Positions 1 to 27,568 of a stretch of 39,562 bases of DNA are shown here, piece after piece. A program made the translations under genes and the position numbers. The notes below the pieces were generated by a model, which did not search any database, was not told where the DNA came from, and worked only from the letters and a program-made list of their open reading frames with translations. Within the stretch, counting starts at the first letter, position 1. Each line of letters starts with the position of its first letter. This stretch comes from Reclinomonas americana ATCC 50394 (Eukaryota; Jakobida; Jakobea; Jakobida), in the NCBI GenBank assembly GCA_048213135.1, contig AFZH01016638.1, forward strand, positions 1-39,562, in the 5' to 3' direction.

Positions 1-1
1 A

Positions 2-376
2 GCATTGCTGGCTGCCGAGACGACGACCACTGTGCAGTCGCCGCCGCCGCCACCACCACCTGCTGCTGCCGTCGAAGCGACGCCAACATCGTCGCAGTTG
101 AGCATGGTCAGTGCCGCCGCGGCGCCACTGCCTTCGTTTGTCGATGGCACCATGATTGTGCCGAGCATCCCCGTCGAGCCTGCCGAGCATAAGGCTGACT
201 CGACATTACCATCTCTGCCACCACCACCACCTCCTCCGCCACCACGACCACCATCGCCACCACCAGTGGGCCTGCTATCCACCGACGGACTTCGTTCCGC
301 CGTGTCGGCTTCACCGTTTGCTGCCTCGATGCTCGGCTTGGCATTCACCACCACCAAGCCCGCGGCACCCGGATAA
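2..376 (+). CDS. 3' end of a proline-rich protein gene (partial, runs off the left edge)
   Basis: An open frame enters from the left edge and ends at TAA (374-376). The readable 123 or so residues are low complexity: several runs of 7-9 prolines, Ala/Thr/Ser-rich linkers and no recognisable domain. Poly-proline runs of this kind bind profilin, SH3 or WW domains in many proteins, but nothing here shows which. The reading is supported by the long open frame and by its position convergent to the minus-strand RGS gene, with stop codons 47 bp apart. No splice acceptor is needed within the visible part. I do not recognise the gene, and the true gene could be spliced differently upstream. Confidence 0.45.
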   Translation, partial: ALLAAETTTTVQSPPPPPPPAAAVEATPTSSQLSMVSAAAAPLPSFVDGTMIVPSIPVEPAEHKADSTLPSLPPPPPPPPPRPPSPPPVGLLSTDGLRSAVSASPFAASMLGLAFTTTKPAAPG

Positions 377-423
377 CGCATGACATAGTGTGTGTAGAAG
401 TAATACAAGGGAACACAGACGCA

Positions 424-3186
424 TTAAATTAGGCTCGCTAACTCGAGTTTCTCGAGCAACTCTGTCACATTTGACTGGTACTCCTTGTAGAATCTGGAGG
501 CCTTGAATCGGCGGAACGAGTCTGCGCAACGAGGAAATGAGCAAACAGAACGAAAGACACAGGGTGTCGTGTCGAGCAACAGCACGGTTCCTCACCGGTG
601 CGCATTGTGTACACCACGGATTTCACAGCGGGCTCAAAGCCCTCCACTCCCATCCCGTGGGAGAGATTTTCCAGCGTCTGCCGTCTTGCAAAGCCCGACA
701 GATTGAGCTCCAGCATCGCACCCGGCAGCAGGTACTGTCACCGCAGATGGTGAGACACCAGCCATGAACACACACAAAACGAAGAAGAAAAGGACGCACC
801 TCGGAGCGAATGCGCTCCATTTCTTCGCGGATGCGAGTCGACTGCCGCCCACTACTCCGCTTGGCGCGCACTCGTAATCTTTGCACGTCTTCCCAGAACT
901 GCGCACGACATGTTGCACGTGAGCTTCCAACGAAAGAAAGCGTCGTCCTCTCATCCCGCAACTCACCAGCAAATTCTCGACAGAGAACTCGGTGGCGAGG
1001 AATGCACGGAACACTTGCCGTGCTGTTGCATCGTGCAGCACCTCCTCAAACGTGGTGGCCTGCAACAGTGTCTGTCCTAGTGGTTCTCGCAACTCCTCGC
1101 CCTCGTCTTGCACCTTGCGGGCACGGCGCATGCTCCTCCACGTGCCCCACAGCGGCACAATCACGGACAGAATGAGCGACGCAATCACGTCGACCACCAC
1201 CAGATACGCCGGCCACGGCGACGTCGGCCACGAGTAGCCGGTCTCGGTGAGCACAAAGAACGGGAGAAGCACGAGGCAGCGCGCCACAATGCCGATCTTC
1301 AGTTCGCGGTTGATGCTGAACTCGTCGCGGACCTGGGCAACGACAAAGGGAGGTGGTGAGCGGCGACAGCATGGCGAGAGGGCAGTGTGTCACGCATGAG
1401 ACGCAACATTGCGCAGCAAAAAGATGAACACCAGGTTCGACAGAATGACAACGGCCATGACGGCGGCCACGACCAGCAGCGAGGTGCGCTCCAGCTCTTG
1501 GCAGTGGCACGCTGCGTGACACGAGAAAATGTAAATCGGAGAGCGGCAGAGAACGAGCATAAGCGAGTGTACCTTCGCAGTAGGGAATCACCAGATCACC
1601 GATCTTGGTGGTCCGGCTGCGACTCTCCGACGGGAACACCCAGATGGAGAGTGCCGTGATCAGCATGAACATGACAAGCTCGAAGATGAGAAGGCACACC
1701 AGGAGGAACCACTCGCTGCGATGGCAGGCTCATCAGCACCAGCCACACCTTCTCCTGTGGCAGACACTCACTCACCTGACAGTGTTCTCTCTCCTAAACA
1801 GCTTATTCAGCGTGCCGTCGGTCGCGCGACCCCGGCGAGGCGTGTTCTGCGCACGGAAGTCTCCATCAGAGCTGCCGGCCGACAGCGGCGACCGTACATC
1901 GTCGTCAGCACGTGGCGTTTGGCCGACGTCTGTCATCTCGTCCTCGGTCATCTCGACCTGCAACGAACACACACGCTCATGAACAACGGTGTTGCGCACG
2001 AGCGCCAGCGACAGAATGCGCACATCAACTGCCAAGCCGCTTTTCAGGGGTGTCTCTTCGCCGGCAGCGCTCGCCATGCTCTCTAACCGCGCATGGTCGC
2101 CACGCCTTCCAGGGGTGCTGGTGCCGGACTCGCTGCCCGTGGAAAAGTACCCGCTGGCGTTCATCGGCAGCGGCGAAATCGCGTCGACGGGACCCTCAAA
2201 GTCAAAGTCCGCCGACGAGTTTGAGCGCTGTGGCGCCAGCTTGGACCGCAGCTTTTCCACCGATAGCCGGAAAATGAGGAGCAAGCGAACACAGCGCAGC
2301 GCGTGTGGTGCTGCAGCGCGAGGAGAGGCCATGTGTCAGATTTGAGGCGGCTGACAAGAGAGTGGGGGGGAATGGCACATACCCAAGTAGGCCGGCAGCG
2401 CCAAGTAGAGCACAAAAAAGTACACGGTGCATGGCATGTTGAGGAGGCGTTGTGAGAGGCCTCCAAACGCCAAGACAATGTAGCCTCCGACACTATAGCG
2501 CGACACACACACGCGAGGTTACGAACAAACGGGGGCGGAGGAGACGTGACAGCAGCCACGGCGTACCTGGAGGCAAACAACAGCAAGGGCGACGACGCTC
2601 GTAATGGTTGCCTCTTGCGCCACATCAGCACCAACACCATGAGGAAGAGCCAGAATGCCGAGTACACCAGGTACAAGTAGAACACCGCCGGACCCGCAGT
2701 CTCCTGCAGACGTAGAGTGAGGGCTAAACATAGCACTCGCTGGATGCACGTGTGCGAGAATATGCACTGACCCCTCACACAGACACATGCATGCACGCGC
2801 GCGCGACTCACGCAGCACATCGTGTCGACATCGACACACACAAAAGATTCACCAGTGTCCCCTCACACAAGCACAGAGGCATTCAAGCAGCGACACGCAC
2901 ACGCGCGAGTGCAGCGCACGCACAGAGAGAATGAGAGAGAGAGAGCAGAAGAGCGCGAGGAAACAAGACAAGGACGCGTGAGTTCGGCATGGCATCACTC
3001 ACTCGCTCACACACACTCTCTCTCTCACAGACACAGACAGCGCGTGTATGTGTGTGAGAGATGCGCAGAGTGAGGCACACACACCTGCACACCGGTCTGC
3101 GATCCATCTGTGCAGTGTGGATATTGACTCTTGGAGTACATCGGCATCCCCATGGCCTCATTCCAACACTGCGACACATACGACAT
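424..3186 (-). CDS. Seven-transmembrane receptor with C-terminal RGS domain, 10 exons, 610 aa
   Basis: Exons (minus strand): 3085-3186, 2567-2703, 2383-2492, 1776-2310, 1573-1715, 1408-1511, 967-1332, 800-898, 596-734, 424-521. They join in frame to 610 aa. Residues about 36-430 hold seven hydrophobic helices, including YLYLVYSAFWLFLMVLVL (TM1), RTSLLVVAAVMAVVIL (TM5) and YLVVVDVIASLILSVIVPLW (TM7). Residues about 440-590 are an RGS domain: the helix-5 motif FSVENLLFWEDVQRL and the C-terminal DSFRRFKASRFYKEY are diagnostic. RGS domains accelerate GTP hydrolysis by G-alpha subunits. The 7TM-RGS arrangement is known from plant AtRGS1 and some protists and fungi. Predicted topology is N-out with a cytosolic RGS. 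Between TM3 and TM4 lies an unusually long Ser/Asp-rich loop of about 165 residues. A 72-nt in-frame stretch near 1970-2045 could be a further intron. It shares a 135-bp divergent promoter with the giant gene. Confidence 0.88.
2704..3084 (-). repeat. Intron 1 of the 7TM-RGS gene, rich in CA/GA simple repeats
   Basis: This 381-bp intron is several times longer than its neighbours. It is filled with CA, GA and CT dinucleotide tracts (clearest at about 2885-3065). It starts GTGTGTG at 3084 and ends CTGCAG at 2704. No coding potential is supported. Open frames across it are repeat artefacts. Confidence 0.6.
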
Positions 3187-3321
3187 ATCGCCCACACAAA
3201 GCAAAGCACTAACACAAACTAACTACTAAGACAAAGGGCGCACACGCGCGACGGAAGAACTGTGACACAAAAAAGTGACTGCAGTGAAATTTCATTCGCC
3301 TTTGCCCTTCCCGCTTTCACC
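3187..3321. promoter_or_regulatory. Divergent promoter region of the RGS receptor and the giant gene
   Basis: Only 135 bp separate the ATG of the minus-strand RGS gene (3184-3186) from the ATG of the plus-strand giant gene (3322-3324). Both 5' UTRs and core promoters must lie here unless unseen upstream exons exist. I see no clear TATA box. The segment is A-rich near 3205-3235 and pyrimidine-rich just before 3322. The call rests on position only. Confidence 0.45.
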
Positions 3322-18329
<15,008 letters not shown>

Positions 18330-18370
18330 CGTAGTTGTTATTACTATTATTATTATTATTGGAATTATGT
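18330..18370. other. 41-bp convergent gap between giant gene and ITPR with (ATT)n
   Basis: The stop codons of two very large genes on opposite strands are only 41 bp apart. The gap contains a TTATTACTATT-type (ATT)n tract at about 18337-18360. It is the only strongly AT-rich stretch nearby and may supply A-rich 3' processing signals on both strands. The 3' UTRs of the two genes almost certainly overlap. Confidence 0.55.
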
Positions 18371-21300
18371 TTATTGGCCACTGCTGCGACGTAGGAATGC
18401 ATCGTAGATGCGCTGTTGGTATGCCGCAAACGCTTGGTTGCCGGCCAGTTTCTGCGAGAAAACACAGAGTACTTAGAGCGTGTGCGAAAAGCGCGAGAAG
18501 CGGTGTGAAGCAGGTGGGTTACGCAACAAACGCATCGCCTGTTCCATGTCTTTCCACAGACTGCTCTCGCTCCAGCGAGGCCGCACGTTGCACCGGGAAG
18601 AACGTCTCGTCGCCAGCACGTAGCCGCTCAAGCACAAATCTACAAAAGAAGTGAGTGAATGGGAAGCCAGGGAAACAATAAGCACCAAAAAAGAACGGAA
18701 CTGCTCGGTGCCATTCAGACTGTGGTACGGCTTCAGTTGGACAGCAACGAGGAAGTTGAGGTAGTGCTGCACGTTGTGCTCGTGCGTTGTGTGATGCCGG
18801 AAGCCTGGTGCCATCGGTGTGAGTCGCTGCGCGCACGCACAATTGATGCCAACAACACATGCAACACACCGTTCGATTTGCGGTCAAAGAGTGCTCGAGA
18901 GAGGCCACAGATGAAACACACGTTGTTTTGGTCTTTCGTGCGCTCCTCACGCTCATTACGCAGTTGCGAGAACGTGTCGAGAATTTGACTGCAGAGCAGG
19001 GTACTCGTGAGTATGCAAGACTTATGGTACAGTAAAACTGCGATCGCAGCTCACCCGAAGATCATGCTGCGCAGCGAGAGAGAGACGGTTAGTGAGTGTG
19101 CGCAGTGTGACACGCACAGAAAGTGCACACACGCACTTGAGAATGATAATGACCATGATGATCCAGAAGACCATGTTGAAAAAGATGCGTCCGCTGCACA
19201 CATCATCTCAGGATGAGCAGGAGGATAACGGACGAGTCATTGCATACAGAAGTGAAGACGCACGGAGAGAGATCCACGGGAAACAGGTCCTCCCATACAC
19301 CACCAACTCGCAATCCAATGCCGAACAGCGCGACCAAGTAGCACTGAATCATGCTCTCACACGTCTGCGCGAAAGCAGCAGAGTTAGTGCGCATCCGTGT
19401 CAGCGCGAAACTGGAGAGACGTCGAACCTTTTCACCCGTGTCTTTCATGACGAATGTCGGTTGCATAAACAGGAAAGCGAATGTGGCAAACAGGTAGAGC
19501 AGAACCATGGCAAGTGCCGCCTGGAGACAAAAGGCTGGATAAGAAGACTACAAGACAGAGGGAAACAAAAATCACACGCAAACGTAACAGTCAGCAACAG
19601 TGACCACTTGTTGGTGGTGATCGACTGAAGCACTTGCTGCAGACCGGCCGACACGAATAGTACCTCCTGTGTGTTACACGCCGACACGTGAGACAAAAAC
19701 AGGTCAACACACAGTCAGGTGTTGATGCCGACAAACCAGCAGTAGGAAGGCGTAGAAAAACTCCGAGACTGCCAGCCCCAAGGACGCAAACACGACAGTG
19801 GCCACCTGCAAGATACAAAGCTCATGCAATGTAAGAAACGGGCGAGAGAGTTCTCGCGAGGACTGCAGGCGGACGACGGCGCAACTCTGTACAGAAGGGC
19901 GAATTGCGTGACACATCCGAGCAAGACTCGCGAATAGTAGCGGAAGTTCCGTGGTAATTTGTCGGTGGCATCCTGGCAACCGCGTTGTCAACACCATTGT
20001 TACCCACACAGCACACAGTGATTTGAAGTCGCTCACTCACCACAGTGTCTAATCGCGGACTCCAACGATTCCAAGCGCCAAGAATGGCCTCGTAGACGAG
20101 ATAGGTCACCAACGTGGTCGCAGCTGACGCCAACGCTATGGAACCGCCAATGAATAGCACAGTGCTCAGACCATCAGATCGGTATCGCAGAGTCCTGCGA
20201 TTGACGCAAACAGAAAACTGAGGCAATGTGTGCGCCAACACAGCAACATCACATGAGTGTTACTCAACAGCAATGAGTTGTCGTCGGCGTACGTGTCCAC
20301 TTGACTGCCGAACAGAACAACGGCGTTCACAAAGAACGACACCAGCAGGAGCAGGCGAATGAGGTTCTGTTCACGTCAAAAAAACATCAGTCGAACGTTC
20401 ATGTCGCGCAGCACCTGCATCGTATACGCACCACATAGTTCTTCCGCAAGAATAACAAGAATTTTCGATTGCGAAGGCTGTACAGATGTCGCATCTCGCG
20501 ATACGCCCACGGAACAACGGCGATGAGCGACTCAATCTTGTGTATGGGACTCTGTCGATCGGCAGTCGACAAGAAGTAGGAGAATGATCGCTTGGACAGA
20601 TACTGACACTCGGGTGGTACTTCGTACCACAGCTGCATGTTGGTGTAGGCGTTGAGAAGAGCAAGTAACAGACGGCAATCCAACACTCGCACACACCGTC
20701 TCAATCTGGTCGTCACGCACAATCTCCACCACACCCACGGCCTCCTTGAAGAGCACCAGTGATGCAGCTCGTGAGCTGACATCATTTCTCGTCGACTTCA
20801 TCACATTTTGCCAGCTCTCCGTTGGCGCGGATGACAGCCACTGCATCAACATGAAGCGGAGACGTCCCAGTTGGAGCAGCTACGGAGAAGCACACGCTGT
20901 GTTGGAAAGTTGCACCCCCATCTCGAGCAGGAGTCGCCGCAATAACGCACCTCGTCTGAGAATTCACGCAGTATTCGAACTTCCATGGCATTGCGCGGAG
21001 CCGCCAGCTTGTCACTATCGTCAGCAACTTCATGCACTCGAACCGCAAGGTCGTACTGAACATCAAGCAGCAGCCATGAGAATCAACGCAGCGACGAAGT
21101 CACACAAAGAGCATGAAGGCACGTCACCATATGGCGGGGATTAAGAATGTCTGCAATGCGCTCCACTCGCGCCGCCGACTGCGATGGATTGCCTTCCAGC
21201 ACGGCAAGCAGCATGGTGCAACACTCGACCTGTGCAACAAGCCAATGATACGTTCAGGTTGAACAGGTCATAACACGGCGGCGAATGGTCACATCATAAA

Positions 21301-24300
21301 GGGAAAACCTGGCTAAAGACAGTTGTCGGGCACGGCATTTCGCCGAGTGGGATGCCGAGGATGCGATTGGCAACCGACAATATGTCCGACGACAGCGCCG
21401 CCTCCTGATTCGCCTGACACGGCCTACAACAAGGGAGTGTCAACACTGCGCGCATCAAGAAGCCAGACTGAGAAAAGTCCACTGACCCTTGCAACAACTC
21501 AGTCACAGTTCGAATGCACTGCGACAGCAGCGGCGCAATCACGCTGTCGATATTCGATTCCACGATCAATGCAAAGCGCGTGATCTCTTCCATCATGTCG
21601 ACATTGACTGGGTAGCCGGCCTGCGTCCGCACAAAATGCTGCAAGCGGAACAACAAGTATGAGAGACTGCGTACCGAGCACACCAGCTCCCGCAGAGTGT
21701 CGTCGAACCTGGAGTGGCGAGAAATGACCTTCGGCCATGAGCTGGATGAGCACGAGAATCTCCATGGGGCACGAATCCACCAACGGACTCTCCCACGGGA
21801 GGACGACTTCGGCTGCACTGAACTGCTTGTAGAATTCCATCACATGCTGAGGCGTCACCCAGCGCTGTGATGGGCGCCGTCGAACAGTGGCCCAGTCCAC
21901 AATCTCTTGCGCCGCCAAGTGGAGACGCCTGCGCAATGACACAAAGAAATCGTCGTGCTCGAGGCTGGCCAGCGCACCACGCACAGCCACTTGAGCCAGG
22001 CGATTTCCACCAGCAAGGACGCGACACAGAACCACCAGTGCGCCACGGGCAATGTTATGCAGCGGTGCTCTGGAGATGATGCTCATCATCTGGAAGAACC
22101 CCCTCAGACATGAGAGAGAGATGAAAGAGCCAATCTTGAACGGTAGAACGCAACTGAAGAGACCACATCCTGCTGCACAAGCATATCACTGCTCGCACGC
22201 TCCATCGCCACCATGCTCAGCAGCGTCAACAGCTTGGAGGCCAGCGTGCTCTCCGCCGAGTGCATGTCGGTGACGGCAACGGCCGACACCCTGCGTGAAG
22301 CAGCACATCCTTTGTTCAGCCCCAGTACGTACGCTACGTGTGTGACATTCTTCTTTCACTCACCGCAGATTGCGAATGAGCGTGTTACATGCTAGCGGGA
22401 CCTGGCGCAGCAGCTCCACCATGCTAGCGTAGTCAGGTCCACAGCGACGACCAGCGGCACTGTTGACGAGCGGAGACAAATGAGAGAAAATGCGCAGGGC
22501 TGCAGCAGTGCACTGGCGTCGATCCAACGTAACATGGTATTCATGTACTCCATAAATCGGCGGTGTCTGGTGTCACAAAGGAGGAGAACGTCAGCAAACG
22601 GATGCGCACTTGCATGCACATACACGGTACTTACAATACTTCGTCAGCCGACAACGCCGCCGTGACCTCATTATCCATGCTTCCCAACTCCACGGTTGTC
22701 GAGTCTTTCACACCGTCGTCGCCGTCGTCGTCATCCGTCACGGCGGTGAGCGACGATGAGAGTCTAAACAGTGGATCGGAGGCCGTTTGCGTGGGATTGA
22801 GACGCTGTTCCAGACGAGCAACGGCCATGCCGAGGCTAGCAACTCGGCGTTCGTCCAATCCACGTACATTGAGTGACGCACTGTACAACTGCCGCAAGTG
22901 CGTGACCAGGCGTCGATACAGTTCACCGTGGGTACTGTGAGAGGTGAAGTAAAATGAGACTAATGAAGAAAAGTGACTGCCACACACTGCTGTCACTCAC
23001 CGCTGCATGCTGCGAGCAACGAGCAAAAAGTCCACCAGCAGCCCAACAATGCGCCCGAGTATGTACTCGTCGGCGCCGGCCTTCCCAAACAACGTCTGAT
23101 CGCCCACTACGCTGGACGACGATGCTTCGTCTTCCAGGTCCTCGACTCCCACCTCGTAGTCCTCCATTGCACCGACAAGCAGCGAGTGCGTCGGTGAACT
23201 GTGACAGGCTGTTGGAGAAGGGACAAAAATATCGAAACATCAGAAAACAGACAAACGAAACGTGTCGGCAGCGTGTCCAGGTGCCGAGTCGACCGGCAGC
23301 CGTCGGCGTACGGTCGGCGACGGCACCAGTGACTCGCGGGTTCCCGTGCGCTGTCGCTCAAAGGAAGCTCGGGCACTCCACGCACCGCTGATGTAGTTGA
23401 CGATCTCTGCATCGAGGAATTGCAGAAGCGACTGACTGTTGCTGAGATCCAGCACCGTCGGTGATACCATGCCGGTGTCGACATACACCTGCCAGAGTGG
23501 GAAAGAGAGAGTGTGAGACTTTCGACGGCAGTCGACGAGGCAAGAATACCGCAAAAACGACATTACGCACTGAGCGAATGAACGTGACCAATGCACAGCG
23601 CAGTTCAATCGGAACGCCTTCTTCGATCAGCATCGACACGGCCTCTTCAAATGCCAGCGTCGACTGCACGATGCTCTCAATCTGGCCACACCACCGTCGC
23701 GTGTGAGAAGACAAAACAAATACAGTCAAATGGGGAGTGCACACAGGAGACGAACCGCAGTCTGCCGCCCAGACGCACACTTGGCAAGCACGCGCAACAG
23801 ATCAATGTGGTACGCCAGCGGTCCTTGCGGGCGGTAACGATGGTCATCGGTCAACATCAATTCGCGACTGCGGAGGGGTGAGTGACGATGGGGATCAAGC
23901 AAGAGACGAGGGAATCAGAAGACGCACCGCTCAGCACGACCATTCTTGCCGCTGAAAAGCAGCAGGGACCGGGGGTGGTGTTGAACAAGAGCTTCGGCCA
24001 CCAGCCGTTGATTGCGAGGAACCGGCAAGTCGTCGACAATGACCGACACCTCAAGAAGCTCCAAATGCCGACGCTGATGAGTGGCAGCACAACTGCTGGC
24101 GGCCAACTCGATGAGATCCACGGGAACTCGTTGTGCCAGCAGCGCCGAGTTGCGAAAGATGTACGGCAGCAGCGAGTCTGCACCGACGTCACACCTGCAA
24201 GCGCAAACACAGTCAATATCACTTAGCGGTGACGCAAGAGAGGGTTGACATGGCGCTCACAAGTAATGCGACTGAAAGAGCGAGATGTGTTCAGAGAACA

Positions 24301-27300
24301 TGCGCTGCACAATCGGGCACAGCACAAGCGAAACCTGCGAAACAACATGTTGGTTAGCAGCACAGCACAGTCTGTTGTGGGCGCCGTGACTGCATAACAC
24401 ACCGCCAACAGAGAAGCATACAGGCCACTGACTGCGGACTTGACAAGGGTTCGCTGCGCAGGGCGGCAGTGGAGGATATCCGCAGCTCTGCACCACGACA
24501 TGCATGTCAGTTGTGCGCGTACACTTGAGCTGCATGACGGGAGTGACCGACACGCAACGTCACTGATCGAAGCAAGTGCGTAATGACAGGGAAACAGCCG
24601 CTGGCAAAGAAAATTCCAACCGCGTCAGTTGGACTCTCACGCACGGCTCGGCGCATCGCTGCACACACAATTCCATCAAAAAGAGAGGAAGAAGAAGAAC
24701 AAGCAGAAAAATGGAAACGCACCCTCAGTGATGGTGCTCATCAAGTGTGCCTGTAGGCGCAGGAATAAGCGCCGGTTGTGCAGCAACACACACGACAACA
24801 CGCACCACACGCTCCAGCAGATCTGGACTGCTGGTCCACTTGTCGTCGGCGTCGGTGGCCACTCGCACCATGGCCAAACTGAGGTTCTGCATCTCTCGCT
24901 GACAGTCGACCAGCGTTCGAGAAAAGAGAAGCCTCACATCTTGCACCGTTGTCAGGGTGTCGGAAAACTTTTCGTGAATCATCAGCAGCGTGTGGAACGC
25001 TTCTGTCTGCAGTGCGACGCTGTCGTATTGGCACAGATCCAGCAGAATGTCGTGCACTTGCTTCGACGCAGAGACGCCAGAGCAGCGCTGGTACATGCAC
25101 GATTCGCAGAGTCAGCATCGTCTCACCCCAAGGAACAGACGTCTGAGACGTACGTTGATGACAGTCGGCAGATGAACGTCCTTGGCTGGCACACCGGCCT
25201 TGAAGTGTCGCAAGAGTACGGTGCAGCGGAAGGTGGTCTCGGTGTACAGCAACGTCTGCATCACCTGCAAGGCAACGACTTTGCAATTCTGCACACACAC
25301 AAGACAAACGCCTTCGTCAGCCGAAGCAGAGACACGAGACACAAGAAAGAAACACGAAACCATGATTGTATCGTTGTTCTCGTTGCTGGCGTAGCGGAAG
25401 TTTGAATGCCGCGTGGCTCCCGGTGCTGGCAGCAAGAGATGTAAGCTGCAACAAGCACAGACACACATCTTGACGACATCGCAACCCACCATCGTACACG
25501 TCTGTGGTGCCGTCCAACAGGTTCCACAAGCTATCAATGAGCGTCCCTCGCGATTGTCCCAGACCAATGAAACCCTCCCGTATCAGTACATGCAGAGTTT
25601 CGAGGAACAGCAGCACTGACTGCGAATGTGATGGATCGGACCAGCGCAGCCGCGTCTCCAATTCCTGCCAGATCACGCGCAGGTGAGACAGAAGTGCGCT
25701 CCACTCTCATCATCCGCAGCGCGCACACACATACCACCACTTGCATCACGCCACTGACAATCTGCTCCTGCATCCGTACAACGGGGTGGTTGCCGTAGCG
25801 GTAACGCATAAACTCGGCATTGTCGATCGTGCACTCAAAGGAGGCTTCGCTGAGCACCTCTGTCCAGACCTGCGTGCACAACAGCAACAACACTTAGTTG
25901 TTGTACGATGATGAATTCGACACAAGCGACGAGCAAGTTATGCACCCGAACGAGATTGATCTTCGGTAACACTTGGAACGGTTGCTGGTCAATGTACAAA
26001 CAGCGCAGAATGTAACAGCAGCCGGCGCGCAAACGCAGTGGCAATCGTGGATCAAAGGCCCCGCGTACAACGACGGGCAATGAGAGGCCAAACGTGTCAC
26101 CCACCAGCGTCACCGCCGGCCGGTACCGTTCCTAACGACCAGAATAAGCCAGATTCGCCAGAAGAACAGCATCTACGCACCGACTCACCGCCGCGAGCAG
26201 TGCGTACAGTCGCAAGCTGCTCATGAAAAACTCGTAGTCCATGCTTGGATTGGCTCGACTGGCGGCAGCCCAGGACAGCACTTCTGTCGACTCCTTCACC
26301 GACAGATCCGCATTGAGAGACACCAACATGAGTTCCTCCCCGCTTGAGCGAGGCTCCTGCGTGAAGGCTGGCGTATGAGTGGTGATCACACACAGAGAGT
26401 CATACGATTCGACAACAGGTGCACACCAAGCAGAGGCGGAAGAAAGGCCAATGTACTTGCGAGTCCGACAACTCGCGAACAGCTGCATGCTGTGCGTACC
26501 GACTGGCCCGGCCGTGTATCGACAGTCCGTGGAAGATGAGAAGCAGGTAGCTGCGACAAAAGAGGTGCCAATCAGTGAGACAAATGCGGGCACCAAGAAG
26601 CGATCATTGCATGGCAACTTTGGATTGCGGCCTTCGCGAGCGGCAGCGGACAGAGTGAGACGCACATCGACGCGGGTGCGGAATAGTTCCGCTTCGTTCT
26701 CAAAGCTGAGTGAAGCGGGTTGAGAGAGTGCGCGAAGAGGCAGTGTGCATGCACAACAAGATAGCCACGAAACAGAAAGGGAAAGGTCCAGCTGGCGCCG
26801 ACAAACAGCGCAAAGTGGAGGCGGAAAACCGCCAACAGCGAAGACTCCGGCCGCAGCACGGCGTACTTGTTGCGACGGTAGCCTCGAATCGACTGCCGGA
26901 TCAGACTGTGCAATCGGGACGTACGGTTCACAAGAGACTGGTGCAGGGGCAACAACAGAGAACACCGGCGGCATGACTTACCGATAAAAGAGGCGGAAGA
27001 CATGTTGAGCTCGCTCATTCACTGGGTCCTCGCGGATCGAGCGACCCGGATAGGCGGTCTGCAACTCGCGAATGCAGAGGCACACCGCTCGTAGCACTTT
27101 CAGCTCTCGCAGTATCTTTTGGAACGCGCGGTCCAGACGACCCTCACGTGTCAGCGGATCGGGGTCGGAGCTAATGGTGCACCCATTGATGAGGCGGGTC
27201 AGTGACTTGCAGATCCACTGGTACGAGCGGTCGTCATCCAGCTGCAGCGGGCCTTGCTGCAGAATGCTACGCATTGACACGAGCAACTACCCGGCACACT

Positions 27301-27517
27301 CACGAATTAAGCGAAGCGCATAGATACAGAGATAACGTCGCACAGTCGAGTGAGACGCAACAGGAAGATGAGTGGCGACTGAGTAGGCTCGTGAAATGTC
27401 CGAAAAGCTGACGTGCAGCATCTCCCACGTGCACGAGTACGACGGCGCAGAAGCAAAGACGAGCTGCACAAACAGCACCTCAGTCATCACGGCCACGGGA
27501 GCGACAACAACAACAGC

Positions 27518-27568
<51 letters not shown>

